DNA of 51,482 bases from positions 1 through 51,482 of the forward strand of contig JABIFY010000028.1 of NCBI GenBank assembly GCA_018650465.1, in the 5' to 3' direction. Shown piece after piece: positions 17,689 through 26,496 of this stretch. Both the position numbers and the translations under genes were made by a program. How positions within the stretch are numbered: position 1 is the first letter of the stretch; the number at the start of each line of letters is the position of its first letter. The stretch comes from Alphaproteobacteria bacterium. GTDB lineage: Bacteria; Pseudomonadota; Alphaproteobacteria; UBA2966. Below the pieces are notes generated by a model. That model saw only the letters and a list, made by a program, of their open reading frames with translations, was not told the origin of the DNA and did not search any database.

Positions 17689-17762
17689 TGCCAATTGCGA
17701 CTGGTTCTGTCTTCATCGTGAGAGCCAGAATACACGATGCCCGTAGTTCGTTCATGGCTAAT

Positions 17763-17798
17763 AGCGGTCCTGATCTGAAGCAATGTAACCGGACCGCT
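17763..17798 (+). terminator. Weak terminator-like hairpin after the catabolic operon
   Basis: AGCGGTCC (17763-17770) and GGACCGCT (17791-17798) are perfect 8-bp inverted copies with a 20-base loop. Only a short TTT follows, so a classical intrinsic terminator is not well supported. It is the best hairpin after the thiolase stop. Confidence 0.35.
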
Positions 17799-17871
17799 TT
17801 GGAATGGTGAGCAGATATCATCTTGCCGACTCATACGAGGTGTTCGAGCTTTTTGTGATAGCTATAGATGA

Positions 17872-17903
17872 GGTGCCATGGTGCACTGGTGGTGCATTTG
17901 GTG
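17872..17903. repeat. Short TGGTGCA repeats resembling an integrase upstream region
   Basis: TGGTGCA occurs at 17879-17885 and 17890-17896, with GGTGCC just before at 17872-17877 and TTTGGTG just after at 17897-17903. The spacing (11 bp) and form resemble the GGGGTAGCAAA repeats 12 bp apart upstream of the integrase at 1498-2709. No integrase gene is next to this copy. It could be the upstream scar of a lost integrase; this is speculative. Confidence 0.35.
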
Positions 17904-18014
17904 ACGAAAACCGGGGAGACTACACCACACACCAAGACACTCGAATTAAGTTAATTAGCTGATTCTATTGCCACTGTCAGCCCCTGAGTGCCGTGGTCTA
18001 TCATAAAAACATGT

Positions 18015-18059
18015 TTCGTAATCCATAGACAGCAGGTTCAATTCCCCCCGGCAGTACCA
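18015..18059 (+). other. Second, decayed tRNA-Thr(CGT)-like 3' end (attachment-site remnant)
   Basis: These 45 bases match the tRNA 3' end at 2904-2948 at 36 of 45 positions with no gap. Identity is complete over TTCGTAATC at the anticodon loop and TTCAATTCCCCCC in the T arm, and CCA is retained. Its T stem has more mismatches than the first copy, and no 5' half of a tRNA precedes it. It is not a working tRNA. The best reading is an old attachment-site copy left by an earlier integration in the same tRNA gene. Confidence 0.6.
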
Positions 18060-18118
18060 CGGGCGAGCGATAAATGCGGTAGGCCAACTGTTTCCACGCG
18101 AGCAAAGCGGTGAATTTA

Positions 18119-19339
18119 TTAACCGTGGGACGGTGGCCGCAGCCACAGGCACAAAGTGATGGCCAGGACACACAGGGCTGCCGAGATGCCATAAGCCATG
18201 GTGAAATCACCGGTTAATTCAGCCACAATGCCCCCGCCGACAGGTCCGAGAGATTGTCCAATGGCAAACATGAGCGTGATAACAGCCAAACCGCTCGCTG
18301 CGGCTTGGATGCCAAGATAATCACCCGCGGCGGCAGAGATAATGGTTGGAATGCTCCAGGCGGCAAAACCAAACAAGGCAATGGAAATATAGAGACCGGC
18401 CAGACCAAAATTCATCGACACAAGGAAATAGGCAAGGCCCAGAACACCGAATGCGATGATCATGCCATTTCGACGCCCAAGATGATCGGAAAGGAAGCCA
18501 AACAAGGCGCCTGAAAAAATACTGAAAAAGCCAATCCATGCCCAGACTTGCCCCGCATGGTCGCGACTGAAAGTGAAATCCTGTTCCATCGTCGTGACGA
18601 TAAATGTGGCGTAGACCATATAAGTCGCACCGTATATGGCGTATATGGCCCCCATGTGCAGCACAATGGATCGAAACCCCCGCGTATCCGCAGGGCCATC
18701 AGAACCGCTGGCCAAAGGACCGGGTCGACCATAGGGCTCCAGACCCAATTCCGCTGGATTGTTGCGTAGCAGGACGGCCGTGAGCAGCGCCAGAACCAGC
18801 GACAAGCACGAAAATATCAACCACCCGACTTGCCAGTCTGTAAATCCAAACAAAGGCTCCAGTCTTGGCACCACGAAGCCTGAAACAATGATTCCCAGCC
18901 CCGCTCCCGCAAGAAATATTCCCGCTGCCCGGCCTCGGTGAGAAGGATGAAACCAGTGAGAGGCGAGGCTCATCACTGGCACAAATGCGCCGCCACTGCC
19001 GATGCCTGCTATCAGATACAAGATTGTCAGAACCACAAAATCAGAGCTCAGGGAAAATCCTGCAAGCGCCAATGTGATTGTCAGCAACCCGGCGCTAACG
19101 ATCCGCCGTGCGCCCAGACGGGGTGCCAGATAAGGCAAGGTTGCCACAGTCAGCAGATAACCAACGAAATAGCCCGTCCCCAACAGTCCCTGCTGGCTGT
19201 AATCCAGGCCAAGGTCCTGTGCCATGCCCGGCAGCATCATACCAAAGGCAAATCGTGCCAGCCCAAGGCAGCAAAAGACCGCCAGGATAGCAACACCGGA
19301 AATCACCCAGGCATAATGCAAACGCGGAAAAATTCTCAT
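18119..19339 (-). CDS. MFS transporter, YbfB/YjiJ-like
   Basis: Integral membrane transporter of 406 residues with twelve predicted transmembrane segments and the central cytoplasmic loop near residues 200-215 (RPGPLASGSDGPADTRG). The start, YAWVISGVAILAVFCCLG followed by LARFAFGMMLPGM, is the hallmark of the YbfB/YjiJ group. HRGRAAGIFLAGAG near residue 134 fits the MFS loop pattern. Substrate is unknown and the gene sits alone. Its ATG at 19337-19339 lies six bases after the stop of a truncated Rap1a-like gene on the same strand, so the two may be co-transcribed. Confidence 0.9.
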   Translation of the reverse strand: MRIFPRLHYAWVISGVAILAVFCCLGLARFAFGMMLPGMAQDLGLDYSQQGLLGTGYFVGYLLTVATLPYLAPRLGARRIVSAGLLTITLALAGFSLSSDFVVLTILYLIAGIGSGGAFVPVMSLASHWFHPSHRGRAAGIFLAGAGLGIIVSGFVVPRLEPLFGFTDWQVGWLIFSCLSLVLALLTAVLLRNNPAELGLEPYGRPGPLASGSDGPADTRGFRSIVLHMGAIYAIYGATYMVYATFIVTTMEQDFTFSRDHAGQVWAWIGFFSIFSGALFGFLSDHLGRRNGMIIAFGVLGLAYFLVSMNFGLAGLYISIALFGFAAWSIPTIISAAAGDYLGIQAAASGLAVITLMFAIGQSLGPVGGGIVAELTGDFTMAYGISAALCVLAITLCLWLRPPSHG

Positions 19340-19345
19340 GGCTGA

Positions 19346-19555
19346 TCAAATGCCATCTATTTGCGGGCGCGTCCCGGTCAATTCAGGAAAATCCATTTTG
19401 TACCGTACGCCCACGACGTAGCCGGTGCACGCTCCACCCTTCTGTCCTTCTGCCTGGCACCACTCATAGAGTGTGTTGCCGGATAGGTAACCCGCTGCCT
19501 TCACCTGACCACTTAGCCCAAATACGAGCAACATCGCCGCGATGAATATCCGCAT
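19346..19555 (-). pseudogene. Truncated Rap1a/Tai-like secreted small protein
   Basis: A 69-residue frame with a good ribosome binding site (AGGGG about 8 bases before the ATG) and a signal peptide ending near VKA-AG. The mature part YLSGNTLYEWCQAEGQ... GACTGYVVGV resembles the start of Rap1a/Tai-type proteins, which have SGN-LY-C and C-GY-GV landmarks and usually run to 100-120 residues. After GYVVGV the similarity ends and the frame stops within 20 codons, immediately before the MFS gene. I read it as a 3'-truncated gene. A short working secreted protein is possible but less likely. Confidence 0.5.
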
Positions 19556-19922
19556 AGTTCATTCCCCTTTTGTGTGATGCTAACATTGTGGCATTGGGTA
19601 ATACAGCTATTGAGGGGTGTCGTAATGCCCAAAGCGCTTTGACCCTCACCGGATCCAGACATAACTGAAAGATGTGACAATGACGACATTCGTTTTCGTC
19701 GGGCGTCGGAGCTGACAGCTTAACAACACATCATACTCGGGAATCAGCCAGATTGGTTCGCATTGCTCTTCGCAAGTGGAAGTATACTAGACACCGTAAT
19801 TGAGTCTGAAATTAGCCATAACCTGATATTTGAATTTGACTATTCGAAGTGTGCACACCAATTTACTCAGGACAGATCGCAAGGGTAAAACACGAAAATT
19901 CACCCGGACTGGAAAAATTCAC
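19556..19922. other. Divergent intergenic region
   Basis: This 367-base gap separates the leftward Rap1a-like/MFS pair from the rightward MaoC-like gene, so it must hold promoters for both. I see no RNA gene and no strong palindrome. An open extension of the MaoC frame to 19830 (rich in Arg, Lys and Thr) has no family similarity and is treated as non-coding. A TTGACT near 19838 could be a -35 box, but no good -10 box follows. Confidence 0.35.
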
Positions 19923-20363
19923 ATGACCAGCAAACTTTATTTCGAAGATATCCAGGTCGGCGACAAATTTGTCGGCGATACAGTTGTCGCCGAGCGAGAG
20001 AAAATGCTGTCCTTCGCTGCAGAATTTGATGACCAACCGATGCATCTTGATGCAGATGCTGCCCGCGGTATGGGATTAAAAGACATCATCGCGACCGGGT
20101 CCTACATATTTGCCTTGCACGCGAAATCGCAGTTGGCCATATGGAAACGTTTTCATATGCTGCCCAGTGGGCTTGGCATCAATATCAGTTTTTTGTTGCC
20201 GGTGTATGCCGAGGACACACTCACTGGTGAAATGGAGATTTTGGCTGCGCGGCCGAGCAGTAAACCGGGACGTGGCTGGATTGATGCAAAAGTGATTTTC
20301 AAGAACCAAAATGGCGATAATGCCGTCGAGAGCAAAGCAGCTCTACTATTGATTTGCAGGTAG
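19923..20363 (+). CDS. MaoC-like (R)-specific enoyl-CoA hydratase family protein
   Basis: Hot-dog-fold protein of 146 residues from the ATG at 19923, the usual size for single-domain MaoC dehydratases. YFEDIQVGDKF at the start is the standard family opening. The catalytic Asp/His pair is expected in the FDDQPMHLD segment, and the following GLKDIIATGSYIFAL is the conserved region after it. The family adds or removes water across a CoA-ester double bond. It stands alone and converges on the fusion gene to its right, so its substrate is unknown. It could work with the CoA cassette at 6939-17688, but it lies beyond the operon and an intervening leftward pair. Confidence 0.85.
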   Translation: MTSKLYFEDIQVGDKFVGDTVVAEREKMLSFAAEFDDQPMHLDADAARGMGLKDIIATGSYIFALHAKSQLAIWKRFHMLPSGLGINISFLLPVYAEDTLTGEMEILAARPSSKPGRGWIDAKVIFKNQNGDNAVESKAALLLICR

Positions 20364-20456
20364 CGTTTGTAAAAATTTATTTTGGGTCAATATCTACCGT
20401 TTCTACCAATCGTAAATCACATCCGCTCTATGGCCGATTGGGCAATTTCGATCCAT

Positions 20457-22385
20457 TTAATTGCGGTAGCGAAGCGGGACATTCTTCAGGCCAACCATCC
20501 AATAGGCGGCGCTAGGTGCGCCTTGAGCCAAAGCGACATCCTCAACGGATATCGACTGATCGCCATCGTCGCCAATTATCGTCACTTCATCGCCAAGTGC
20601 TGCGTCGGCGACGCCGGAAAGATCGATCACTGTGTATTCGCAACTGACGGCAAGAACCGGGCATCGCTGGCCCCGGCAAAGAACCTGGCCGGTCTGGCCC
20701 GCTGCCGCTGGCATGTAACCGTTGTCCATGCCAAGCAGCACAACGCCCGTTGTCGCGTCGGCATCCAGGCCGTCTGAATTGGTGCCGGCAAGATCATCGC
20801 CTTGCTTGCGGTCACCGATATGGATCAGTCGAGCGCGCAGACCTGTCATCGCTTTCCGGAAATTCTGGCTCGCCGCCAACAGCCCCTCGACCGGTGACAG
20901 ACCATACAGCAGATGGCCAGGCGAAATTGTATTCAGGGAATCGGGAAAATCATGTGACATAACGGAGCTGGCGGCGCCTTGCGCAAAAGGAATGCGAATA
21001 TCGTGTTCTGCTTCTACTTCAGCGACCAGATCGACAAATGCTGAGAGACGCCGTTGCGACCAGTCCGCGCCAGATGGGTCACCAAAGGGGATGTGTGTGT
21101 AAAGGCCTTCAAGTTCCAGACCAGGCAGGCTCAGCAACCGCCGTACAAAGGCCGCCGTCTCGTCCAGGCGCACGCCTAAGCGACCCAGGCCAGCGTCGAC
21201 TTTGACATGAACACTAATCTTGTGATCATGCCGTTCGGCAAGTGCCGCGAGCGCTGTCAAACCTTCATCAGAATAAACGCTGGGTGTCAAATCATGCGCC
21301 AATAAAGTGGCGTTGCCACCCGGTAGCTGCCCGCCATACATCAGGATAGGCAGATTTATACCTGCCTTTCGGATCTGGATCGCATCGTCGATATTTGCCG
21401 TCGCCAAACCGTCGACGCCTGTTTGTTCGAGATGGCGACCGACCTCGACGATGCCGTGACCATAGGCGTTGGCTTTGACCGGTACAATCATCTTGACCGG
21501 ACGCCCCGCTCTGGCCTTCAGGGATTCGAGATTGTGCGTCAGGGCCGAGAGATCGACATCTGCCCACAGTGGTCGGGCCTGTTCGTCAGGATCGCCAGAG
21601 ATCGAGTAAGTCCGCGTTGGGGAGAGAACGTCTGCGGACAATGGCTGCAGTGCTTCGCAGTCCCGGTCGTCGGGCACGATGTGCGCCGGTCGAACGCTCG
21701 GTCGGGTCCCTTTGTTGGACATGGCATTATAAGTGAGCGTTATCAGACGTCTGGGCCAAGGCGACAGATTGGCTGTTGATCCATGCAACAAATTGACGTC
21801 CATGAGAATAGCCGTTCCGGCCTCCCCCGTCGGCGCTGTGATACCAGCGCGTTTCACTTCGGCTTCGATCAAATCCCTGGACGCGTATCGAAAAGTATAG
21901 GACGTGCCCTCGTTGGATGGATCTGTCGCCGCTTCCGTCACCTTGTGGGAGCCCGGCACCAACATTAACGGCCCGCTGAATTCGTTGACGTCATCAAGGT
22001 AAATCAGAACATTGACCATACGGGATTCCGGGATGTGGTCGTCGTGTAAATAGCCGGGGTAATCCTGGTGCCAGAACCAGACGTCGCCGTTCAATGCGGC
22101 CTTGCAATTAACGCCCATTTGCCAGGCATAAACCTGTTCGCCCAGCAAGTCCTCTACGGCAGAGAGCAAATCAGGATGGCGGACGAAGTCAGCAAAAACG
22201 TCGTTCCACAGATGTGGGTTGAGAACGGTCCGCACCGTTTCGCCATCCTTCTCCAGGATCAGTCGCTTTTCATCAAAAGCCTGATCGAGGATGCGGTCTA
22301 CTTCAGCATTCAGGACACTGGTTTCTTCAATCGACAGCAAGCCGGGCTGCAATACAAAGCCCCGTTCAGCATATTCCGCGCGCAT
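20457..22385 (-). CDS. Fusion: PhyH-type Fe(II)/2-oxoglutarate dioxygenase + alanine racemase-like PLP domain
   Basis: A single 642-residue frame with two enzymes. Residues 1 to ~245 are a phytanoyl-CoA/ectoine-hydroxylase-like dioxygenase: iron ligands His106 and Asp108 in FWHQDYPG, His201 in LLHGSTANLSP, and Arg212/213 to bind 2-oxoglutarate. Residues ~272-642 are an alanine-racemase fold: the PLP lysine Lys304 in VKANAYGHG, KVDAGLGRLGVR near 395, SPGHLLYGLSP near 488, and a C-terminal VPLRY. Two key racemase residues appear changed. The Arg that contacts the PLP ring nitrogen is Ser488, and the second-domain catalytic Tyr falls in DDLAGTN (531-536) with no Tyr; MDQ is also CEY near 582-584. 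So the PLP half may not racemise. No stop or frameshift separates the halves. It is divergent from hyuA. Confidence 0.88.
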   Translation of the reverse strand: MRAEYAERGFVLQPGLLSIEETSVLNAEVDRILDQAFDEKRLILEKDGETVRTVLNPHLWNDVFADFVRHPDLLSAVEDLLGEQVYAWQMGVNCKAALNGDVWFWHQDYPGYLHDDHIPESRMVNVLIYLDDVNEFSGPLMLVPGSHKVTEAATDPSNEGTSYTFRYASRDLIEAEVKRAGITAPTGEAGTAILMDVNLLHGSTANLSPWPRRLITLTYNAMSNKGTRPSVRPAHIVPDDRDCEALQPLSADVLSPTRTYSISGDPDEQARPLWADVDLSALTHNLESLKARAGRPVKMIVPVKANAYGHGIVEVGRHLEQTGVDGLATANIDDAIQIRKAGINLPILMYGGQLPGGNATLLAHDLTPSVYSDEGLTALAALAERHDHKISVHVKVDAGLGRLGVRLDETAAFVRRLLSLPGLELEGLYTHIPFGDPSGADWSQRRLSAFVDLVAEVEAEHDIRIPFAQGAASSVMSHDFPDSLNTISPGHLLYGLSPVEGLLAASQNFRKAMTGLRARLIHIGDRKQGDDLAGTNSDGLDADATTGVVLLGMDNGYMPAAAGQTGQVLCRGQRCPVLAVSCEYTVIDLSGVADAALGDEVTIIGDDGDQSISVEDVALAQGAPSAAYWMVGLKNVPLRYRN

Positions 22386-22613
22386 TTTGGTCCTCTCTTG
22401 TGTCCCTGCATGTCACATACTTCCCAAAAAGAAGAAAGGAGGCTCGGGCCATGCCTGTTTGCAAAGACTAGTTCCTGAACATCTGCAATTCAACTCAATA
22501 ACCCCGATCCGTTGGTCGTTTAACAACTGTCGACATCAAGGCCGCCATTGCCCCTGATGCCTATTCTCAACGCATTAAAAGGTGGCTATCATCCCCGCAG
22601 GGAGGCGAAGCCT

Positions 22614-24695
22614 ATGCTTATGATTGGTGTCGACGTTGGCGGTACGTTTACGGATATTATTTTCACGGATACTGAGTCGGGGGAGACGCATACTCACAAA
22701 ACGCCAACGACGCCCGATGATCCGTCACGCGGCGTCATAAATGGCATCCACGAATTGTGTCAACGCAACAACGTTCCGGCCGCGGACATCGATCACGTCT
22801 TGCATGGCACAACCATTGCCACCAACGCCGTTCTTGAGCATGACGGTGCTGTGACCGGTATGATCACGAATGAAGGATTTCGCGACGTCCTCCATATCGG
22901 TCGTCATCAGCGACCTCTGAATTATTCAATCATGCAGGATATTCCATGGCAGCATACGCCACTGATTAAACGACGTCATCGTAAAGTCGTCCGCGAACGC
23001 CGGGTACCGCCTCTGGGTGAAATCATTGAGCCGTTGAATGAAGATGACGTACGGGCGGCGGCGCGTGAACTGCGCGCGGCTGGCGTCGAATCAGTCGCCA
23101 TCTGTTTTTTGTTCTCCTACATTGATTCAAGCCACGAAGATCGAGCCCGCGATATCGTGCTCGAGGAGATACCGGGGGCCTTCGTCACGACATCGGCGTC
23201 AGTGTCACCGCAGTTCCGTGAATTTGAACGCTTCACGACGGCTGCCATGAACGCCTTCATTGGACCCGGGGTGCGATCCTATATCAGCGAGATCGGCGGC
23301 AAACTCGAAGCTGAAGGCATGGCGGCCGATCTCCATATCATGGGATCCCACGGTGGCGTGGCCACGGCGGAAATGGTATCCGAAAAGCCGATCCTGACGC
23401 TTCTATCCGGTCCGGCGGCCGGTGTTCTTGGTGGGCAATGGACGGCGACCGGTGACGTTGAGCGACGCAACCTGATCACGTTCGACATCGGTGGCACCAG
23501 TGCCGATATTGGTCTGATCGTCGACGGCGTCTATTCCGAGGCCACCGCCCGTGATACGTCGATTGGCGGGTTTCCTGTGCTGGTGTCGATGATTGATATC
23601 ACGACGATTGGTGCCGGTGGTGGCTCGATCGCATATGTCGACAGCGGCGGCGCATTCAAGGTTGGTCCGCAAAGTGCCGGTTCTCAACCTGGTCCCGCTG
23701 CCTACGGTCGGGGTGGTGCCGAGCCGACCGTGAGTGACGCCAATGTTGTTCTCGGTCGACTGGATGCGAACAACTTCCTTGGCGGCGAAATGGAGCTGGA
23801 CCTCGACGCTGCGAAGAAGGTCATTTCGAAACTGGCCGGACAACTTGGTATGAGCGATGTGGAAACCGCTGAAGGTGTGCTCACCATCCTCAACAACAAT
23901 ATGGCGAATGCCATTCGGTCACGTACGGTCCAGAAGGGGTTAGACCCTCGGGACTTTTCGCTTGTTGCATTCGGTGGCGCTGGCCCGCTTCATGGTGCCG
24001 ATGTTGCTGATGCTCTGGGTATTCCTGAAGTTGTGATCCCGCCTCACCCAGGCATTACATCGGCAAGTGGTTTGCTCACAACCGACCTGAAATATGATCT
24101 TTTGAAAACCTCGTTTCAGATCAGTGGCGATGTCGACCTGGGCCGCATGAACGCAGATTTCGCTGAACTCGAAGCTATGCTGCTGGCGCAATATACTGCA
24201 GATGGCCTTGACCCAGGGGGCATCGAAATGCAGCGAACCGGCGACCTTCGGTACGTCGGCCAAGGCTATGAACTTCGTGTGACCGTGCCACCTGGCGTTC
24301 TGGACGACAATTCGATGGAAATGGTTTGGCAAGAATTCAGCGCCCGGCACGAGGCGGAATATGGTCACGCCTTTCCGGACAACTCAATTGAAGTCGTCAA
24401 TATTCGTCTGTCCGGCAAGGGTCAGATGCCAAAAATATCTCGTCGGAATGTGACCGGTGGTGGCACAGCCGCCAGTGCCCTTGTCCGGACAGGAAGCTGC
24501 GTATTCCGCGTCGAAGACCGGCTGCAGGAATTTGAAACCGGATACTATCGGCGAGACGAGTTGGCTGAAGGGGCTGTCGTTGATGGCCCTGCTGTGATCC
24601 TGCAGCAAGACACAACAACGGTCGTGCCTCCGACCTGGCGCGCGAAAATTGTGCTCGGCGGCAATATGATCCTGAACAAGGGAGAGCTTTCATGA
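22614..24695 (+). CDS. hyuA: Hydantoinase/oxoprolinase family protein, HyuA-like subunit
   Basis: ATP-dependent amidohydrolase or carboxylase subunit of 693 residues. GVDVGGTFTDIIF at the N-terminus is the ASKHA nucleotide-binding motif, HGTTIATNAVLE follows near residue 65, LSGPAAGVLGG lies near 265, FDIGGTSADIGL near 290, and FGGAGPLHGADVA near 455. The ATG at 22614 has GGAGG 8 bases upstream and is preferred over a TTG at 22548. HyuA works with the HyuB subunit encoded next, overlapping by 4 bp. Known activities are 5-oxoproline or N-methylhydantoin hydrolysis and acetone/acetophenone carboxylation. The sequence does not decide between them. Confidence 0.92.
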   Translation: MLMIGVDVGGTFTDIIFTDTESGETHTHKTPTTPDDPSRGVINGIHELCQRNNVPAADIDHVLHGTTIATNAVLEHDGAVTGMITNEGFRDVLHIGRHQRPLNYSIMQDIPWQHTPLIKRRHRKVVRERRVPPLGEIIEPLNEDDVRAAARELRAAGVESVAICFLFSYIDSSHEDRARDIVLEEIPGAFVTTSASVSPQFREFERFTTAAMNAFIGPGVRSYISEIGGKLEAEGMAADLHIMGSHGGVATAEMVSEKPILTLLSGPAAGVLGGQWTATGDVERRNLITFDIGGTSADIGLIVDGVYSEATARDTSIGGFPVLVSMIDITTIGAGGGSIAYVDSGGAFKVGPQSAGSQPGPAAYGRGGAEPTVSDANVVLGRLDANNFLGGEMELDLDAAKKVISKLAGQLGMSDVETAEGVLTILNNNMANAIRSRTVQKGLDPRDFSLVAFGGAGPLHGADVADALGIPEVVIPPHPGITSASGLLTTDLKYDLLKTSFQISGDVDLGRMNADFAELEAMLLAQYTADGLDPGGIEMQRTGDLRYVGQGYELRVTVPPGVLDDNSMEMVWQEFSARHEAEYGHAFPDNSIEVVNIRLSGKGQMPKISRRNVTGGGTAASALVRTGSCVFRVEDRLQEFETGYYRRDELAEGAVVDGPAVILQQDTTTVVPPTWRAKIVLGGNMILNKGELS

Positions 24696-26473
24696 CCGAA
24701 GTAACTGGAGATCGGACCGGGCAGGCAATTGATGTTGTCACGGCCAGTGTTATTCAAGGGGCACTGGAGAGCATCGCCGTCGAAATGGGCCATAAGCTGA
24801 TGCGGATGTCCTATTCCAGTATTATCCGTGAGTCCGAAGATTTCGGGGCGGCCCTGACTGATGCAGAGGGGCGTCAAATTGCCGAAACGCCGCAAAGCAC
24901 GCCGCTTCAATCGGGACCAATTCCCGGATATGTCAAAGGCATCAAGCAGATATTCGAAGAACGTGGCCACACTTTCGCACCCGGTGATGTTATTATTCAT
25001 AATTCTGCCTATCACGGCGCCAGCCACGGTCCAGACGTTGCCTTTTGCATTCCGGTTTTTTACGCAGACGTGCTTGTTGGTTTTTCCGTCACAACCGCTC
25101 ATCATCTTGACATTGGTGCATTGACGCCCGGCAGCTGCGGTATTGTTGATGCGATTGACGCCTATGCCGAAGGGTTGCAGTTCCTGGCTTTGAAAATTAT
25201 CGATCAGGGCGTACGGAACGAACCTCTCTGGCAGATGCTGCGCAACAATATCCGGGCCTCGGATCTTGTTGTCGGTGACATGGACGCACAGATTGCAGCC
25301 GCCCGTATCGGCGCGGATCGCCTGGTGGAACTGCTGGATCGATATGGACCCGCGACAATATCAGCGGCCGCCGATTTCATGATGGATCATTCGGAACGTA
25401 TGATGCGCCAGGCCATTGCTGAAATGCCCGACGGGGAGTACTCGGCGACGACCCACCTCGACGGGTTTATCGACGCTGAGAATCCGGCGCATCGCGATCT
25501 GCCGATCACCGTATCTCTGACAGTAAAAGGTAGCGATATTACCGTTGATTTCACGGGCACCGCTGATCAGGTTTCCGACCGACCGATCAATATGCCGATG
25601 GAAGGCACAACCGACTGCGCCGTCTGGCTGACGCTGAAGTCGATCCTGCTGGACTCAGCCATCCACGGAGATGTCCCGCAAAATAGTGGAATGACCCGTC
25701 CAATAACGATCATCGCCCCCGAAGGTTCGCTGGTAAACCCGATTTTTCCGGCCCCGACCATCGCGCGTTTCTGTACCGGTAATCAAGCCGCCGATACCGT
25801 CATGAAAGCGCTGGCGCAGGTCGTGCCGGAAAAAGTCAGCGCGGGTGTCGGCAATCTGCATGTGGTGTCTTTCAGCGGATTGCGAGGGGGCGAACATTGG
25901 GTTCATATGGAAATACATGAAGGCTGCTATGGTGGTCGTCTTGGCAAAGACGGTATGGATGCGGTCGATACGCTTTATGCCAATACGCGCAACAATCCGA
26001 TCGAGGATCTTGAGTCCCACCTGCCGTTGCGTGTCCATCGCTACGAGTTGCGCGACGAAGCCTGCCCGCCCGGTCGTTGGCGCGGCGGGATCGGGTCCGT
26101 ACGTGAGGTCGAGTTTCTTGAAGACGGCGGCGTGTCAGTTGAGGGCGAGGGCCACGTCCATGCACCCTGGGGATTTGATGGTGGCAGCAGCGGCGAAACT
26201 GCTCACATGAGTTTTCGCCCTACCCAAGGCAATGAACGCCGCTTGCCGTCCAAGCTGCCCAATTTGTCGACACGGGCGGGGGATCGTATCGAAGTTGTTG
26301 GGCCAAGCGGCGGTGGATACGGCAATCCTTTTGAGCGTGACCCCATCCAGGTTTGTGAGGATGTGATCGATGGATATCTTTCGCCAGAGCGGGCACTGAC
26401 GGATTATGGCGTTGTCATAACCGAAGAACTGACAGTGGATGATGCTGCAACGACCAGGTCGCGTGCCGGGTAG
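24692..26473 (+). CDS. hyuB: Hydantoinase B/oxoprolinase family protein, HyuB-like subunit
   Basis: Partner subunit of 593 residues, normal for HyuB. Landmarks are SIAVEMGHKLMRMSYSSIIRE near residue 30, FGAALTDAEGRQIAETPQS, then VIIHNSAYHGASHGPDVAF and TTAHHLDIGALTPGS, which carry the conserved His/Asp residues expected to bind metal. The C-terminal part has RWRGGIGSVREVEF and GPSGGGYGNPFERDP. The ATG overlaps the hyuA stop (ATGA), so the two subunits are made together. A quinone oxidoreductase-like gene follows after 23 bp. Substrate unknown; the dioxygenase-racemase fusion across the divergent promoter suggests an amino-acid derivative. Confidence 0.92.
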   Translation: MTEVTGDRTGQAIDVVTASVIQGALESIAVEMGHKLMRMSYSSIIRESEDFGAALTDAEGRQIAETPQSTPLQSGPIPGYVKGIKQIFEERGHTFAPGDVIIHNSAYHGASHGPDVAFCIPVFYADVLVGFSVTTAHHLDIGALTPGSCGIVDAIDAYAEGLQFLALKIIDQGVRNEPLWQMLRNNIRASDLVVGDMDAQIAAARIGADRLVELLDRYGPATISAAADFMMDHSERMMRQAIAEMPDGEYSATTHLDGFIDAENPAHRDLPITVSLTVKGSDITVDFTGTADQVSDRPINMPMEGTTDCAVWLTLKSILLDSAIHGDVPQNSGMTRPITIIAPEGSLVNPIFPAPTIARFCTGNQAADTVMKALAQVVPEKVSAGVGNLHVVSFSGLRGGEHWVHMEIHEGCYGGRLGKDGMDAVDTLYANTRNNPIEDLESHLPLRVHRYELRDEACPPGRWRGGIGSVREVEFLEDGGVSVEGEGHVHAPWGFDGGSSGETAHMSFRPTQGNERRLPSKLPNLSTRAGDRIEVVGPSGGGYGNPFERDPIQVCEDVIDGYLSPERALTDYGVVITEELTVDDAATTRSRAG

Positions 26474-26496
26474 AATATTGAAATGGAGTGTATCTG

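Noticed and set aside
17640-17834. 64-codon leftward frame overlapping the thiolase 3' end, considered as an integrase remnant
   Set aside because: Its translation shows no integrase N-terminal motif.
18015-18059. A second working tRNA gene
   Set aside because: Same lack of a 5' half and even poorer T-stem pairing.
19830-19922. N-terminal extension of the MaoC-like protein
   Set aside because: Basic, low-complexity sequence outside the family; the ATG at 19923 starts directly at the conserved opening.
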